NCBI GenBank assembly: GCA_913040875.1
Contig: CAJWHX010000138.1
Location: 1 to 8,047, forward strand
Direction: 5' to 3'
DNA from: an uncultured Pseudomonadota bacterium
GTDB taxonomy: Bacteria > Myxococcota > UBA796
Length of the DNA stretch: 8,047 nt
Below the pieces are notes generated by a model that ran no database searches, was not told the origin of the DNA, and saw only the letters and a list, made by a program, of their open reading frames with translations. Both the position numbers and the translations under genes were made by a program. Positions 1 through 6,895 of the stretch are shown in pieces (within the stretch, counting starts at the first letter, position 1; each line of letters begins with the position of its first letter).

Positions 1-2570
1 CCATCCTGCTTCATCAAAGCGATCACCTTTTGCAGATCTGCATGTGCTGTTGGATGCTTCGGACTCCAGTTTGTTCGCTTGATCAAACATTCTGCGTACA
101 AATGTCGAAATCCATTCTGTTCACTGAGTTGCACCGCCTGTTCTATTTTGGCTCGCGCATTGTCCATCCGATTGACAGATGCACTGACACGGGCTTCAGC
201 AACGAGAAGTTCCACTACGTCTCTATTCGTTAAAAGTCCATCAAAATCGGCATAACAACGTTGAATATCTTGTAGGACATCTTGCCAATTTCGCTGCGAC
301 AGTGCCGTCTTAAAAGAAGATATCTTCAAGTCCAACTGGGCTCGTGGAGGCAGATCATAGGAGATCGCAGTCTCTAGTACCGTTACCCCTTCTTCAATCG
401 GTCCATGCATACGGGTAATGTATGCCAGCGTCAAAGCCAACGATGGTATGTGATCCAGCCAGTTCAATTCTACAGCCCGTTGATAGGCGATGCGAATATT
501 TGCCGATTCTTCATACAGCTGTGCAAGAAGAGCATCTCCACCGTGTCGATAAAACTCTGCTAGACGCGTGGACCATTGCCCATATCGACGCGCGTGGCGC
601 TGATACACCACATCTTTTGAGGCAGACTCATCTAATTTTTGAGAGGCAAAATCAAAAATGGACCGCAACATTGAAATTCTAGGGCCTTCTCGCAGTATGA
701 TCAGCAATGATCTATCGAGCAGTCCCTCTATGACATCCATCACAAAACTGGCATCTTGAAATTCAGAGATGTCTACGATGGCTTCAGCATCATCGACCAA
801 AAAACCATCTCGAAAACAAGCCAACTGCATCAGTACGGACTGCTCGGCATCGGACAGAAGAGACCATGACCACTCAATGGCATTGTAGATTGAATTGTGC
901 CGACCTTCACGATGTCGATCTTGCAACAGCTTAAACCGTTCCTGTAATCGATGATGAATCTGTTCAATGGTGAACAATCTCAACCTAGAAGCAATCATCT
1001 CTAACGCCAAAGGAAGACCATCCAGCGCTGAGACAATCTCTAGAAGCAGTTCTTGTTCTTCGGGTGTCCACTCTCGGCCGTGCCCAAGCGTATTCAGACG
1101 TTGTTGCAAAAAGAAAACACCATTGGCTTCAGACAAAGGATGTATAACAACAATACTCTCACCCCGAATACCCAATCTCATCTGTGAAGTCACAATGAAT
1201 ACATTGGTTGTACCCTGTTGGATTGACGATGCCCAATACCCTATCGTCTTGGGGGCCAAATGGATAATCTGTTCAAAGTTGTCGAAAATAAAGAGGTTGT
1301 GTTCTAGAAGTTTCAACGCGTTGGCGATGACCTCTATTGCCGCATCCGCCTCTGTTTCAACCAGCGGAATGCTTAGTTTGTCGGCTGTTTTGACAACAAT
1401 GTCCATGAGGGTTGTGGCCTCAGATAAATCGATGAACCACAGTCCTCCAGTAAATCGGTCCCCCATATGATAGGCAGATTGAATGGCTAGTTGAGTCTTA
1501 CCCACTCCACCGGGACCCTGTAACGTAACCATCGTCGCACCTGTTTGGCACAGCTCCACAATCCGATCCACTTCCGTTTCACGACCGATAAACAAATCAG
1601 CCGATGGCGGCAGATTCCCTCGGGTCATCGAACGATCAGAGAGCGCGAAATGGTCACTAGTGGTCACTTCATCATCAATACCTGTACCACCATGTAGAAC
1701 CCCCATTACCCCTATACCAGACAACGGAGCCAATGAAGCAACCCGTCGCTGTAAATTGGCAATCGATGTGTAGCGACGTTTCGGATCTGCATACAGGCAA
1801 GGACGTAAAACATCCAACAACTGCGGATGGATGACTCTAAGAGCGGCAACATTTTCGGGTTCCAATAGGACCTTCTCTGCATTTCGAATCAGTTTGGCCA
1901 TCTCGGGCAACGTCTTCGCACGGAGTAGTTTTTTCCCTGTAAAGGCCTCAAACAAGCACAGCCCAAAGGAAAAGATGTCCGACTGGGCCGTCATCTGATC
2001 ATTTCGTGACTGCTCAGGTGACATGTATGCAGGTGTACCTCTGATTCCTTCTATATCATCAGTAAACCCGACGGCATGAGCAATTCCAAAATCTGCAATT
2101 TTGACCACGCCACTGTTGGAAATCAAGATGTTACTTGGCTTGAGGTCACAATGGACCAACTGCAGCCACCTTCCATTCACAGTCAACTTATGCGCATAAT
2201 CCAGACCAGCACACACTTGAAGTGCGATTTCCAACGTTGCTTGAGGAGTCAGTCGTCGTTGCCGAATCAGATTCTTTAAAGTGACCCCATCCACCATCTC
2301 CATCACAACAAACAATCTATCGTTGATGGCTCCTAAGTCCTGAACTTCTACGAGATTGATGTGCTTAAACATGCCACCAAGTCTCGCCTCCGCAACCAGT
2401 TCTTGACGTGCCTTCTCTGAGGATACGGATTCATGCAGCAGCTTCACCGCAACTTCTTTTTTAAACCCAGCCGGACCATTCAAAATCGATCGATACACTT
2501 CCCCCATTCCACCTTTACCGATGGGTTCCATAAGGTCATATCGACCAAGTTGTAACATGGGTTGTTTCAT
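1..2570 (-). CDS. Ser/Thr protein kinase fused to a STAND-type NTPase and helical repeats (C-terminus cut by window edge)
   Basis: At least 856 codons are open from the ATG at 2570 to the left edge, with no stop. Residues about 10-275 form a Hanks-type kinase: glycine loop GKGGMGEVY (18-26), VAVK lysine K43, likely helix-C glutamate E61, catalytic loop HCDLKPSNIL (140-149), DFG (160-162) and GTPAYMSPEQ (178-187). The usual HRD arginine is C141, so this is a non-RD kinase. After a linker, FIGRE (327-331) opens an NTPase with Walker A GPGGVGKT (352-359), Walker B LFIFDN (426-431), GLPLAL (518-523) and a winged-helix-like segment starting EWSWSLLSDAE (from 566). This matches the 'predicted ATPase' type of STAND protein. 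Residues about 620-856 are helical and TPR-like, without clear repeat units. No membrane segment is seen before the edge, so it is probably cytoplasmic. By family logic the helical tail would sense a ligand or partner, the NTPase would switch state and the kinase would signal; its target is unknown. The start fits the kinase fold, but the ribosome site is weak (GAG, 4 bases before ATG). Confidence 0.93.
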   Translation of the reverse strand, partial: MKQPMLQLGRYDLMEPIGKGGMGEVYRSILNGPAGFKKEVAVKLLHESVSSEKARQELVAEARLGGMFKHINLVEVQDLGAINDRLFVVMEMVDGVTLKNLIRQRRLTPQATLEIALQVCAGLDYAHKLTVNGRWLQLVHCDLKPSNILISNSGVVKIADFGIAHAVGFTDDIEGIRGTPAYMSPEQSRNDQMTAQSDIFSFGLCLFEAFTGKKLLRAKTLPEMAKLIRNAEKVLLEPENVAALRVIHPQLLDVLRPCLYADPKRRYTSIANLQRRVASLAPLSGIGVMGVLHGGTGIDDEVTTSDHFALSDRSMTRGNLPPSADLFIGRETEVDRIVELCQTGATMVTLQGPGGVGKTQLAIQSAYHMGDRFTGGLWFIDLSEATTLMDIVVKTADKLSIPLVETEADAAIEVIANALKLLEHNLFIFDNFEQIIHLAPKTIGYWASSIQQGTTNVFIVTSQMRLGIRGESIVVIHPLSEANGVFFLQQRLNTLGHGREWTPEEQELLLEIVSALDGLPLALEMIASRLRLFTIEQIHHRLQERFKLLQDRHREGRHNSIYNAIEWSWSLLSDAEQSVLMQLACFRDGFLVDDAEAIVDISEFQDASFVMDVIEGLLDRSLLIILREGPRISMLRSIFDFASQKLDESASKDVVYQRHARRYGQWSTRLAEFYRHGGDALLAQLYEESANIRIAYQRAVELNWLDHIPSLALTLAYITRMHGPIEEGVTVLETAISYDLPPRAQLDLKISSFKTALSQRNWQDVLQDIQRCYADFDGLLTNRDVVELLVAEARVSASVNRMDNARAKIEQAVQLSEQNGFRHLYAECLIKRTNWSPKHPTAHADLQKVIALMKQD

Positions 2571-2603
2571 AAGACTCTATTATTTATCACTTTCTCTCAA
2601 GTC

Positions 2604-2609
2604 ATCATA
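2604..2609 (-). promoter_or_regulatory. Possible -10 element for the kinase gene
   Basis: On the minus strand the hexamer TATGAT matches the sigma70 -10 consensus at five of six bases and lies 33 bases before the kinase ATG. The upstream region offers only a poor -35 match (CTGAAT, at 19 bases spacing). The call therefore rests on the -10 and on its place in the spacer between the carboxypeptidase and kinase genes. Readthrough from the peptidase genes is equally possible, because no convincing hairpin terminator separates them. Confidence 0.25.
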
Positions 2610-2640
2610 ACACAGACCACCCAAAAACATTCAGTCCTAT

Positions 2641-2676
2641 CAGTGCGTTATTTGTAAACTCTTCTAAACAGTGCGT
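2641..2676. repeat. Pair of 8-bp direct repeats CAGTGCGT upstream of the kinase gene
   Basis: CAGTGCGT occurs at 2641-2648 and again at 2669-2676, 28 bases apart start to start (just under three helical turns). Both copies lie in the 125-base spacer, upstream of the possible kinase -10 element. Paired direct sites in this place can be activator or repressor sites, but two 8-mers can also arise by chance. No inverted symmetry is visible within each copy. Confidence 0.3.
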
Positions 2677-2695
2677 GGCTCGAACAAAGAAGCGT

Positions 2696-4381
2696 TCAAA
2701 AGAGGGTCAATTGTTCGATGGCTTCTTCGCCCACAGAAACCCTCTCTACTCCACACCCCGACCTAGAACATTGCCAGTGGATCTCCACTGTACCAACCCC
2801 TCGAACGACCCAGTGAAGAGCCTGCCGATTCCCACGCACAGGCAAACTGGGATACAACAAATTTTTGGCCGATTGAGTTTGCCATTGACCCCAACCATCC
2901 AGAGCCGGTACAGACTGAATTTCCAAGCCACCTATGAGTTCAACATCCTCTGTACACTGCAATTCCACATGAGTTTCCTTGGTCAGTTTTAAATTCAAAG
3001 CCCGCTGGAGTCCGGCCGTGGGTAAGTAGCCTCGATTTTCAATGTGCATGGTAATCCGATGTACATCTTCAGCAATTTTCTCAACCAGTACTTTGCTCTG
3101 TACTTTTGGGAGAGACATCCGAATCTTATCTAAGATGGAAAAGGTGTGTTCACATTCTGTTGGCAGGTGTACCAACGGTGGATTTCGTATTGTTCGCAAG
3201 TAATCAATGCCACCGATTTCAACTGACCCAAGTTGTGGATGTTCGACCTTTTCCCACAGAAGCATTTCTCCATCACTTGATGCTTTGGTCAACAAAGCCG
3301 AAACGATGTGCTCCTTGGGCTCCATGAAAAATCGTGCAGGCTCTTTAACTTGAACACCTGCCCATTTAAACGGATCCCAAACTTCCAGTGTATATGCAGG
3401 AATACCCAGTGTTGAACTCAAGCAGTCAGCCCAAACACCGACAATACTTTGCTTTGGGTCATAGGTAAAATCAGGGTGTACACGAAATACTTTATAGCCG
3501 GTACCAGCCACCAGTTGCTCGGCCAACCCTTGTAGCATAGAAATGTCCGACTTTGGTAAATCGGTGTCGGGATTGTACGGCTGAGTCAGCAAGGCTCCCG
3601 TATACGTGTGTAGGGTCATCGCCGCAACGATATTGGATTTTGAAGTCACAGCATCCATCAATGAACGCGCTTCGGGCTCTGATAACGAGAACATACCGCC
3701 ATCCATACCAAACATCTCAAAAGGCGACCAACGAATCGGAAAGTTCCGATTGAGATCCAATCCGTGCTTTAAGGGTGCCTGAATCCATTGACACCCGTCC
3801 CATTCTAGGAATTTACCTTCATAGGAAACGAAATAAGCCTCTTGCGGATCATCATCCAGTCGACGTTTCCGAAGACCAAAAGGGGCATTCTCATCTGTAA
3901 CATACGGCCCCGCAGGATCTTTCCATCGCATCCAACGGACCTTCTCATTGCCATCCACGTCGCAGGCTTCAAAACCAACACGTCGCACCCCATCCTTTGC
4001 TTCTCGAGTTGAAGACCGCAAAAATGGGTCCCCCCGCATCAACGCTTCCAATCCATCTGGAGACACGCATGGAACACAGTAGACGGTGTTTTCTTGGAAC
4101 CATTTTCGTCCACGTTCTTCTTGTGTCCAGTCCACCCACTGATCGACAGTATGAATGAGTCCCATCATCCCTGCCCATTCCGAAGCATGAGTGAGGGCAT
4201 CAAGCCACAATGCAGGTGTTGTACCAGGGTTGTGCCCCAGTGTCAGCATCCAAATGGTGCGTCCTTCACGCGTTGTTCCTATCGAATCAAGAGTTATCCA
4301 GTCTGGATGCATTTCCACCAGCAGCCTACACCATTCTTCAACTTCTTGAAATCGCCAATACGATTCATTTGGATTGCGCAT
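2696..4381 (-). CDS. M14-family zinc carboxypeptidase, apparently cytoplasmic
   Basis: The protein has 561 residues when started at the ATG at 4381. That start is chosen because GGAGAG lies just upstream and the M14 domain begins at once. The longer frame from 4480 would overlap the protease gene by 73 bases and add a stretch with no family likeness. The M14 peptidase domain spans about 8-370. Zinc ligands are H65 and E68 (HASEW) and H258 (TLHTYTG). N211-R212 in DLNRNF bind the substrate carboxylate, SPDG (107-110) is the usual NPDG turn, and E333 in YTLEVWD is the general base. A roughly 90-residue insertion (about 116-205) carries CDVDGNEKVRW (140-150), a loop that resembles calcium-binding acidic loops and is known in a COG2866-type subgroup. 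Residues about 400-561 form a beta-rich tail containing ENRGYLPT. No signal peptide or membrane segment is seen. The substrate is unknown. Serine replaces the arginine of the classical HSREW motif, so specificity may differ from pancreatic enzymes. It lies 26 bases behind the protease gene, in a likely operon. Confidence 0.93.
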   Translation of the reverse strand: MRNPNESYWRFQEVEEWCRLLVEMHPDWITLDSIGTTREGRTIWMLTLGHNPGTTPALWLDALTHASEWAGMMGLIHTVDQWVDWTQEERGRKWFQENTVYCVPCVSPDGLEALMRGDPFLRSSTREAKDGVRRVGFEACDVDGNEKVRWMRWKDPAGPYVTDENAPFGLRKRRLDDDPQEAYFVSYEGKFLEWDGCQWIQAPLKHGLDLNRNFPIRWSPFEMFGMDGGMFSLSEPEARSLMDAVTSKSNIVAAMTLHTYTGALLTQPYNPDTDLPKSDISMLQGLAEQLVAGTGYKVFRVHPDFTYDPKQSIVGVWADCLSSTLGIPAYTLEVWDPFKWAGVQVKEPARFFMEPKEHIVSALLTKASSDGEMLLWEKVEHPQLGSVEIGGIDYLRTIRNPPLVHLPTECEHTFSILDKIRMSLPKVQSKVLVEKIAEDVHRITMHIENRGYLPTAGLQRALNLKLTKETHVELQCTEDVELIGGLEIQSVPALDGWGQWQTQSAKNLLYPSLPVRGNRQALHWVVRGVGTVEIHWQCSRSGCGVERVSVGEEAIEQLTLF

Positions 4382-4384
4382 CTT

Positions 4385-4390
4385 CTCTCC
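4385..4390 (-). promoter_or_regulatory. Ribosome binding site that fixes the carboxypeptidase start
   Basis: The minus strand reads GGAGAGAAG directly before the ATG at 4381, so a GGAG core sits five bases from the start codon. It lies inside the 26-base gap after the protease TAA. It is the best Shine-Dalgarno match on the left arm and argues against the upstream ATG at 4480. Confidence 0.75.
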
Positions 4391-4407
4391 AGCAGTACGG
4401 GTTTGCC

Positions 4408-5490
4408 TTAAAACACCTGTATCACACCAGGGACATTCATTTCCAGTGTCATCGACCAAATGGGTTCTGTACCAGTCCAACCCATCTCATACCTCACGGC
4501 AGTTGTACCAACTCCCGAACGTATGTGAACCGTTGGTACGACTTGATGCCGACCATCTTGTACAAACCACTGATGTGTCCCCCCTGCCCCTGCATCGATG
4601 TAAGAGGTCAGTTCCCCCACACCAAATCGAAATCGTCTAGACAACCGTAGTGAGTTCGCCGGTATCCAATGCTCAGGACTTGTTGCAGAATTCTTCGGTT
4701 GGATTAGCGCTTGCCCCCCTAAAACCCATCGATCTCGAGCAATTGTTTCAATGTGTGCAGTCCAAATCGGTACACCCTGTGCGTTCAGCGGGATTTGATA
4801 ACTGACCCCAATAGACAACTGACCATTCCACCATCGTTGGTCTGTTGGCTCGTCAATCATCGCTTGCACAAAGGACGCGGGCCCCAAGAAGGATAAATTG
4901 TCTCCACGAAGTTTCCGTGACGCCACACCAATTATCTCACCGGACTCATTGACGATAGGACCACCAGAGTTCCCTGGGTTCAAGGGGGCATCGACTTGAA
5001 TCAATCGTTCACCGACTGCCGAGACAATCCCTTGTGAAACTGACCACTGTAGAGTTCCCTTGAGCATGGGTTTACGCTCATATGGAGCGAGTGGATGTCC
5101 AAGCGCATACACCGATTCGCCTTGTTTGGGTAATTCAGACTGCACCTCAAGTAGAGTGACTGTAGAAGTGGACGACCAATCCTGCAGCTGAACCAATGCC
5201 AAGTCGTGCTTTACATCTACAGCGATCGTTTCACCGGTATACGTACCACCAGAACGAGTCTGGACACTGGTATATCGACCGGACGCCACACAATGGTATG
5301 CAGTCAAGATGATACCGTCGTCATCAATGATCGACCCAGAACAAAAGGCTCCATTGTTTGTCAACAACACGACTGCATCCAGCCAAGTTTGAATGGTTGA
5401 CGGTTTTGGTAGAGGGTGAGCGTAGGCCGAACCCCATAACAGTAAGGACAATATCATACACAAGAGATAACCCACTATCCAACAATGCAT
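4408..5490 (-). CDS. Exported trypsin-like serine protease with a beta-rich C-terminal region
   Basis: The protein has 360 residues from the ATG at 5490. A signal peptide fills 1-24: hydrophobic core LLCMILSLLLW, probable cleavage after SAYA. This start is preferred over the ATG at 5604, which lies inside the divergent ligase gene and would bury the signal peptide. No good ribosome site precedes it. The chymotrypsin fold covers about 35-212, with triad H66 (TAYHC), D96 (HDLALV) and S175 (NPGNSGGP). C50 and C67, the only cysteines of the mature protein, match the chymotrypsin Cys42-Cys58 disulfide and support action outside the cytoplasm. The NPGNSGGP context resembles HtrA/Deg proteases, but there is no PDZ domain. 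Residues about 221-360 instead hold several stretches of alternating polar and hydrophobic residues, such as QLSIGVSYQIPL (224-235) and the final WSMTLEMNV, ending in phenylalanine. This could be a small outer-membrane barrel or a soluble beta domain. The carboxypeptidase follows on the same strand. Confidence 0.93.
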   Translation of the reverse strand: MHCWIVGYLLCMILSLLLWGSAYAHPLPKPSTIQTWLDAVVLLTNNGAFCSGSIIDDDGIILTAYHCVASGRYTSVQTRSGGTYTGETIAVDVKHDLALVQLQDWSSTSTVTLLEVQSELPKQGESVYALGHPLAPYERKPMLKGTLQWSVSQGIVSAVGERLIQVDAPLNPGNSGGPIVNESGEIIGVASRKLRGDNLSFLGPASFVQAMIDEPTDQRWWNGQLSIGVSYQIPLNAQGVPIWTAHIETIARDRWVLGGQALIQPKNSATSPEHWIPANSLRLSRRFRFGVGELTSYIDAGAGGTHQWFVQDGRHQVVPTVHIRSGVGTTAVRYEMGWTGTEPIWSMTLEMNVPGVIQVF

Positions 5491-5497
5491 CAGGATT

Positions 5498-5526
5498 TTG
5501 TCACAAAACTGTAGTGTGTCTATATG
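5498..5526 (+). promoter_or_regulatory. Possible sigma70-type promoter for the glutamate-cysteine ligase gene
   Basis: TTGTCA (5498-5503, five of six -35 matches) and TATATG (5521-5526, four of six -10 matches) are separated by exactly 17 bases. This would give a leader of about 40 bases before the ATG at 5573. A second -10-like hexamer, TAAAAT (5539-5544, five of six), has no good -35. The spacer must also drive the divergent protease gene, for which I find no convincing pair, so the two promoters may overlap. Confidence 0.4.
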
Positions 5527-5561
5527 AACCAAACGGACTAAAATGAAATATCCTAAAGTAT

Positions 5562-5567
5562 GAGAGG
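5562..5567 (+). promoter_or_regulatory. Ribosome binding site of the glutamate-cysteine ligase gene
   Basis: GAGAGG ends five bases before the ATG at 5573, a good Shine-Dalgarno match at normal spacing. It supports this ATG as the start. Confidence 0.7.
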
Positions 5568-5572
5568 TTTCA

Positions 5573-6895
5573 ATGAGTTCAGTCGCCCTATCAAGGACAG
5601 CCATCTTAGAGCAATTTCACACATATGGATGCAGTCGTGAACAGTTTCGTATCGGTGGAGAATACGAACGAGCCATCGTCCGTCCGAATGGCTCTCCCGT
5701 TCATTATGCTGAACCATTTGGTATCCGATGGTTTCTCACACAGTTTGCAAAACGATGGGGATGGAAACCATATCTGGAAGGACAAAACATCATTGCGCTT
5801 CAAAAGGATGGTGCCAGCATTACTCTAGAACCCGGCGGGCAGTTTGAACTCTCGGGTGCACCGCACTCAGATCTATCATCGTTGGTAGAAGAATTTTCTC
5901 TCAACCGAGACTGTGTCAACCAGTTGGCTTCCGAGGCTGGTTTTCGAGTCATCACTGCAGGACTAACCCCCATCACGAGTATTGAAAGTATAGACTGGAT
6001 GCCCAAAGGTCGCTATGTGATCATGAGAGAATATCTTCCAGAACAGGGCGATCTGGCTCATTACATGATGAAAGGAACAACCAGTGTACAGTGCAACTAT
6101 GACTTCATTGACGAAGCCGATTGCGCTAAAAAAGTAGCTCTTTGTGCCGGTGTTGCTCCTCTTACGACTGCGATGTTTGCAAACTCTCCGCTCTACTTAA
6201 ATCGGCCAACACAGTTTCAAAGTTTCCGAGGACATATCTGGACGCGTACAGATCCGGATAGAACAGGTTTCCCACCTGGCCTAAGAGAAGACTTCACCTA
6301 TGAAAGATGGGTAGATTATTTGCTCAACGTTCCAATGATGTTCGTCCAACGAGAAGATACATGGATCCATGCCAAAGGACGATCGTTCTATGAGTTCATG
6401 ACCAAAGGGATTGACGGTCATTTCCCAACATGGGATGACTGGGAACTCCATATGACCAGCACATTTCCTGAGGTCCGAATCAAAAGAACGATAGAGGTAC
6501 GCGGTGCTGATTGTGTGTCACATGAGTTGGCCGTTGCATTTTGTGCACTCTTCACAGGACTTCTTTACGATGACACCGCTCTGTCAAAAGGACTGGAGTT
6601 GTCACAAGAATTGCGGTATTACGGCACTCGTGACGAACGATTTGCTACAGCCTGTCAACTTGGATTGCAAGGGCGATTCATCAATGCCAGCGGTTCGACA
6701 TCCATTCTAGAGTTGGCATCTCGCTTGGTTCAAATCGGAGCAGATGGATTGGAACGTTACCAACCCCACAATCGAGATCTTCTTTCTCCATTGGAAGCTC
6801 AAATGGCTCGTGGTTGTTCTCCCGCAATGGATTTGATAAATGCTTGGCAATCCAATCCCACACCTGAGCACGTAATTGACTTCCTCTCATACTGA
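5573..6895 (+). CDS. gshA: Glutamate-cysteine ligase, plant/proteobacterial type (GCS2 superfamily)
   Basis: This 440-residue enzyme would join L-glutamate and L-cysteine through the gamma-carboxyl with ATP, giving gamma-glutamylcysteine, the first and usually limiting step of glutathione synthesis in the cytoplasm. Its motifs match the plant-type class, not the E. coli GshA class: RIGGEYER (26-33) with metal-binding glutamates, EPGGQFELSG (86-95), MPKGRYVIMR (143-152), MFANSP (201-206), HIWTRTDPDRTG (221-232) and IEVRGAD (307-313). All can be lined up by memory with the Arabidopsis enzyme, and the length equals that of the mature plant protein (about 450). No signal peptide is present. In plants a disulfide controls activity; I cannot tell whether the cysteines here are equivalent. 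A good ribosome site precedes the ATG. The glutathione synthetase gene (gshB) is not next to it. The gene downstream encodes a membrane protein that overlaps its end. The alternative EgtA (ergothioneine) role is less likely given the close plant-type motifs. Confidence 0.92.
   Translation: MSSVALSRTAILEQFHTYGCSREQFRIGGEYERAIVRPNGSPVHYAEPFGIRWFLTQFAKRWGWKPYLEGQNIIALQKDGASITLEPGGQFELSGAPHSDLSSLVEEFSLNRDCVNQLASEAGFRVITAGLTPITSIESIDWMPKGRYVIMREYLPEQGDLAHYMMKGTTSVQCNYDFIDEADCAKKVALCAGVAPLTTAMFANSPLYLNRPTQFQSFRGHIWTRTDPDRTGFPPGLREDFTYERWVDYLLNVPMMFVQREDTWIHAKGRSFYEFMTKGIDGHFPTWDDWELHMTSTFPEVRIKRTIEVRGADCVSHELAVAFCALFTGLLYDDTALSKGLELSQELRYYGTRDERFATACQLGLQGRFINASGSTSILELASRLVQIGADGLERYQPHNRDLLSPLEAQMARGCSPAMDLINAWQSNPTPEHVIDFLSY

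Noticed and set aside
967..1470. Open frame of 167 codons on the plus strand
   Set aside because: It lies antisense to the NTPase module of the kinase gene, is rich in serine and cysteine from reverse reading, and has no domain likeness or ribosome site.
4382..4480. N-terminal extension of the carboxypeptidase from the ATG at 4480, with a CPWC pair
   Set aside because: It overlaps the end of the protease gene, whereas the ATG at 4381 has a strong ribosome site and begins at the M14 domain. The CxxC is a by-product of reading another frame.
4210..4650. Open frame of 146 codons on the plus strand across the protease/carboxypeptidase junction
   Set aside because: It is antisense to two well-supported genes and shows no recognisable motif. 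Its composition looks like a reverse-frame artefact.
1..5490. Antiphage (Avs-like) defence system made of STAND NTPase plus protease
   Set aside because: The protease is exported, the NTPase is fused to a kinase instead of a nuclease or other known effector, and there are no phage, integrase or other defence genes nearby. I keep it only as a weak possibility.
5491..5604. N-terminal extension of the protease from the ATG at 5604
   Set aside because: It would start inside the divergent ligase gene and place 38 residues before an obvious signal peptide.
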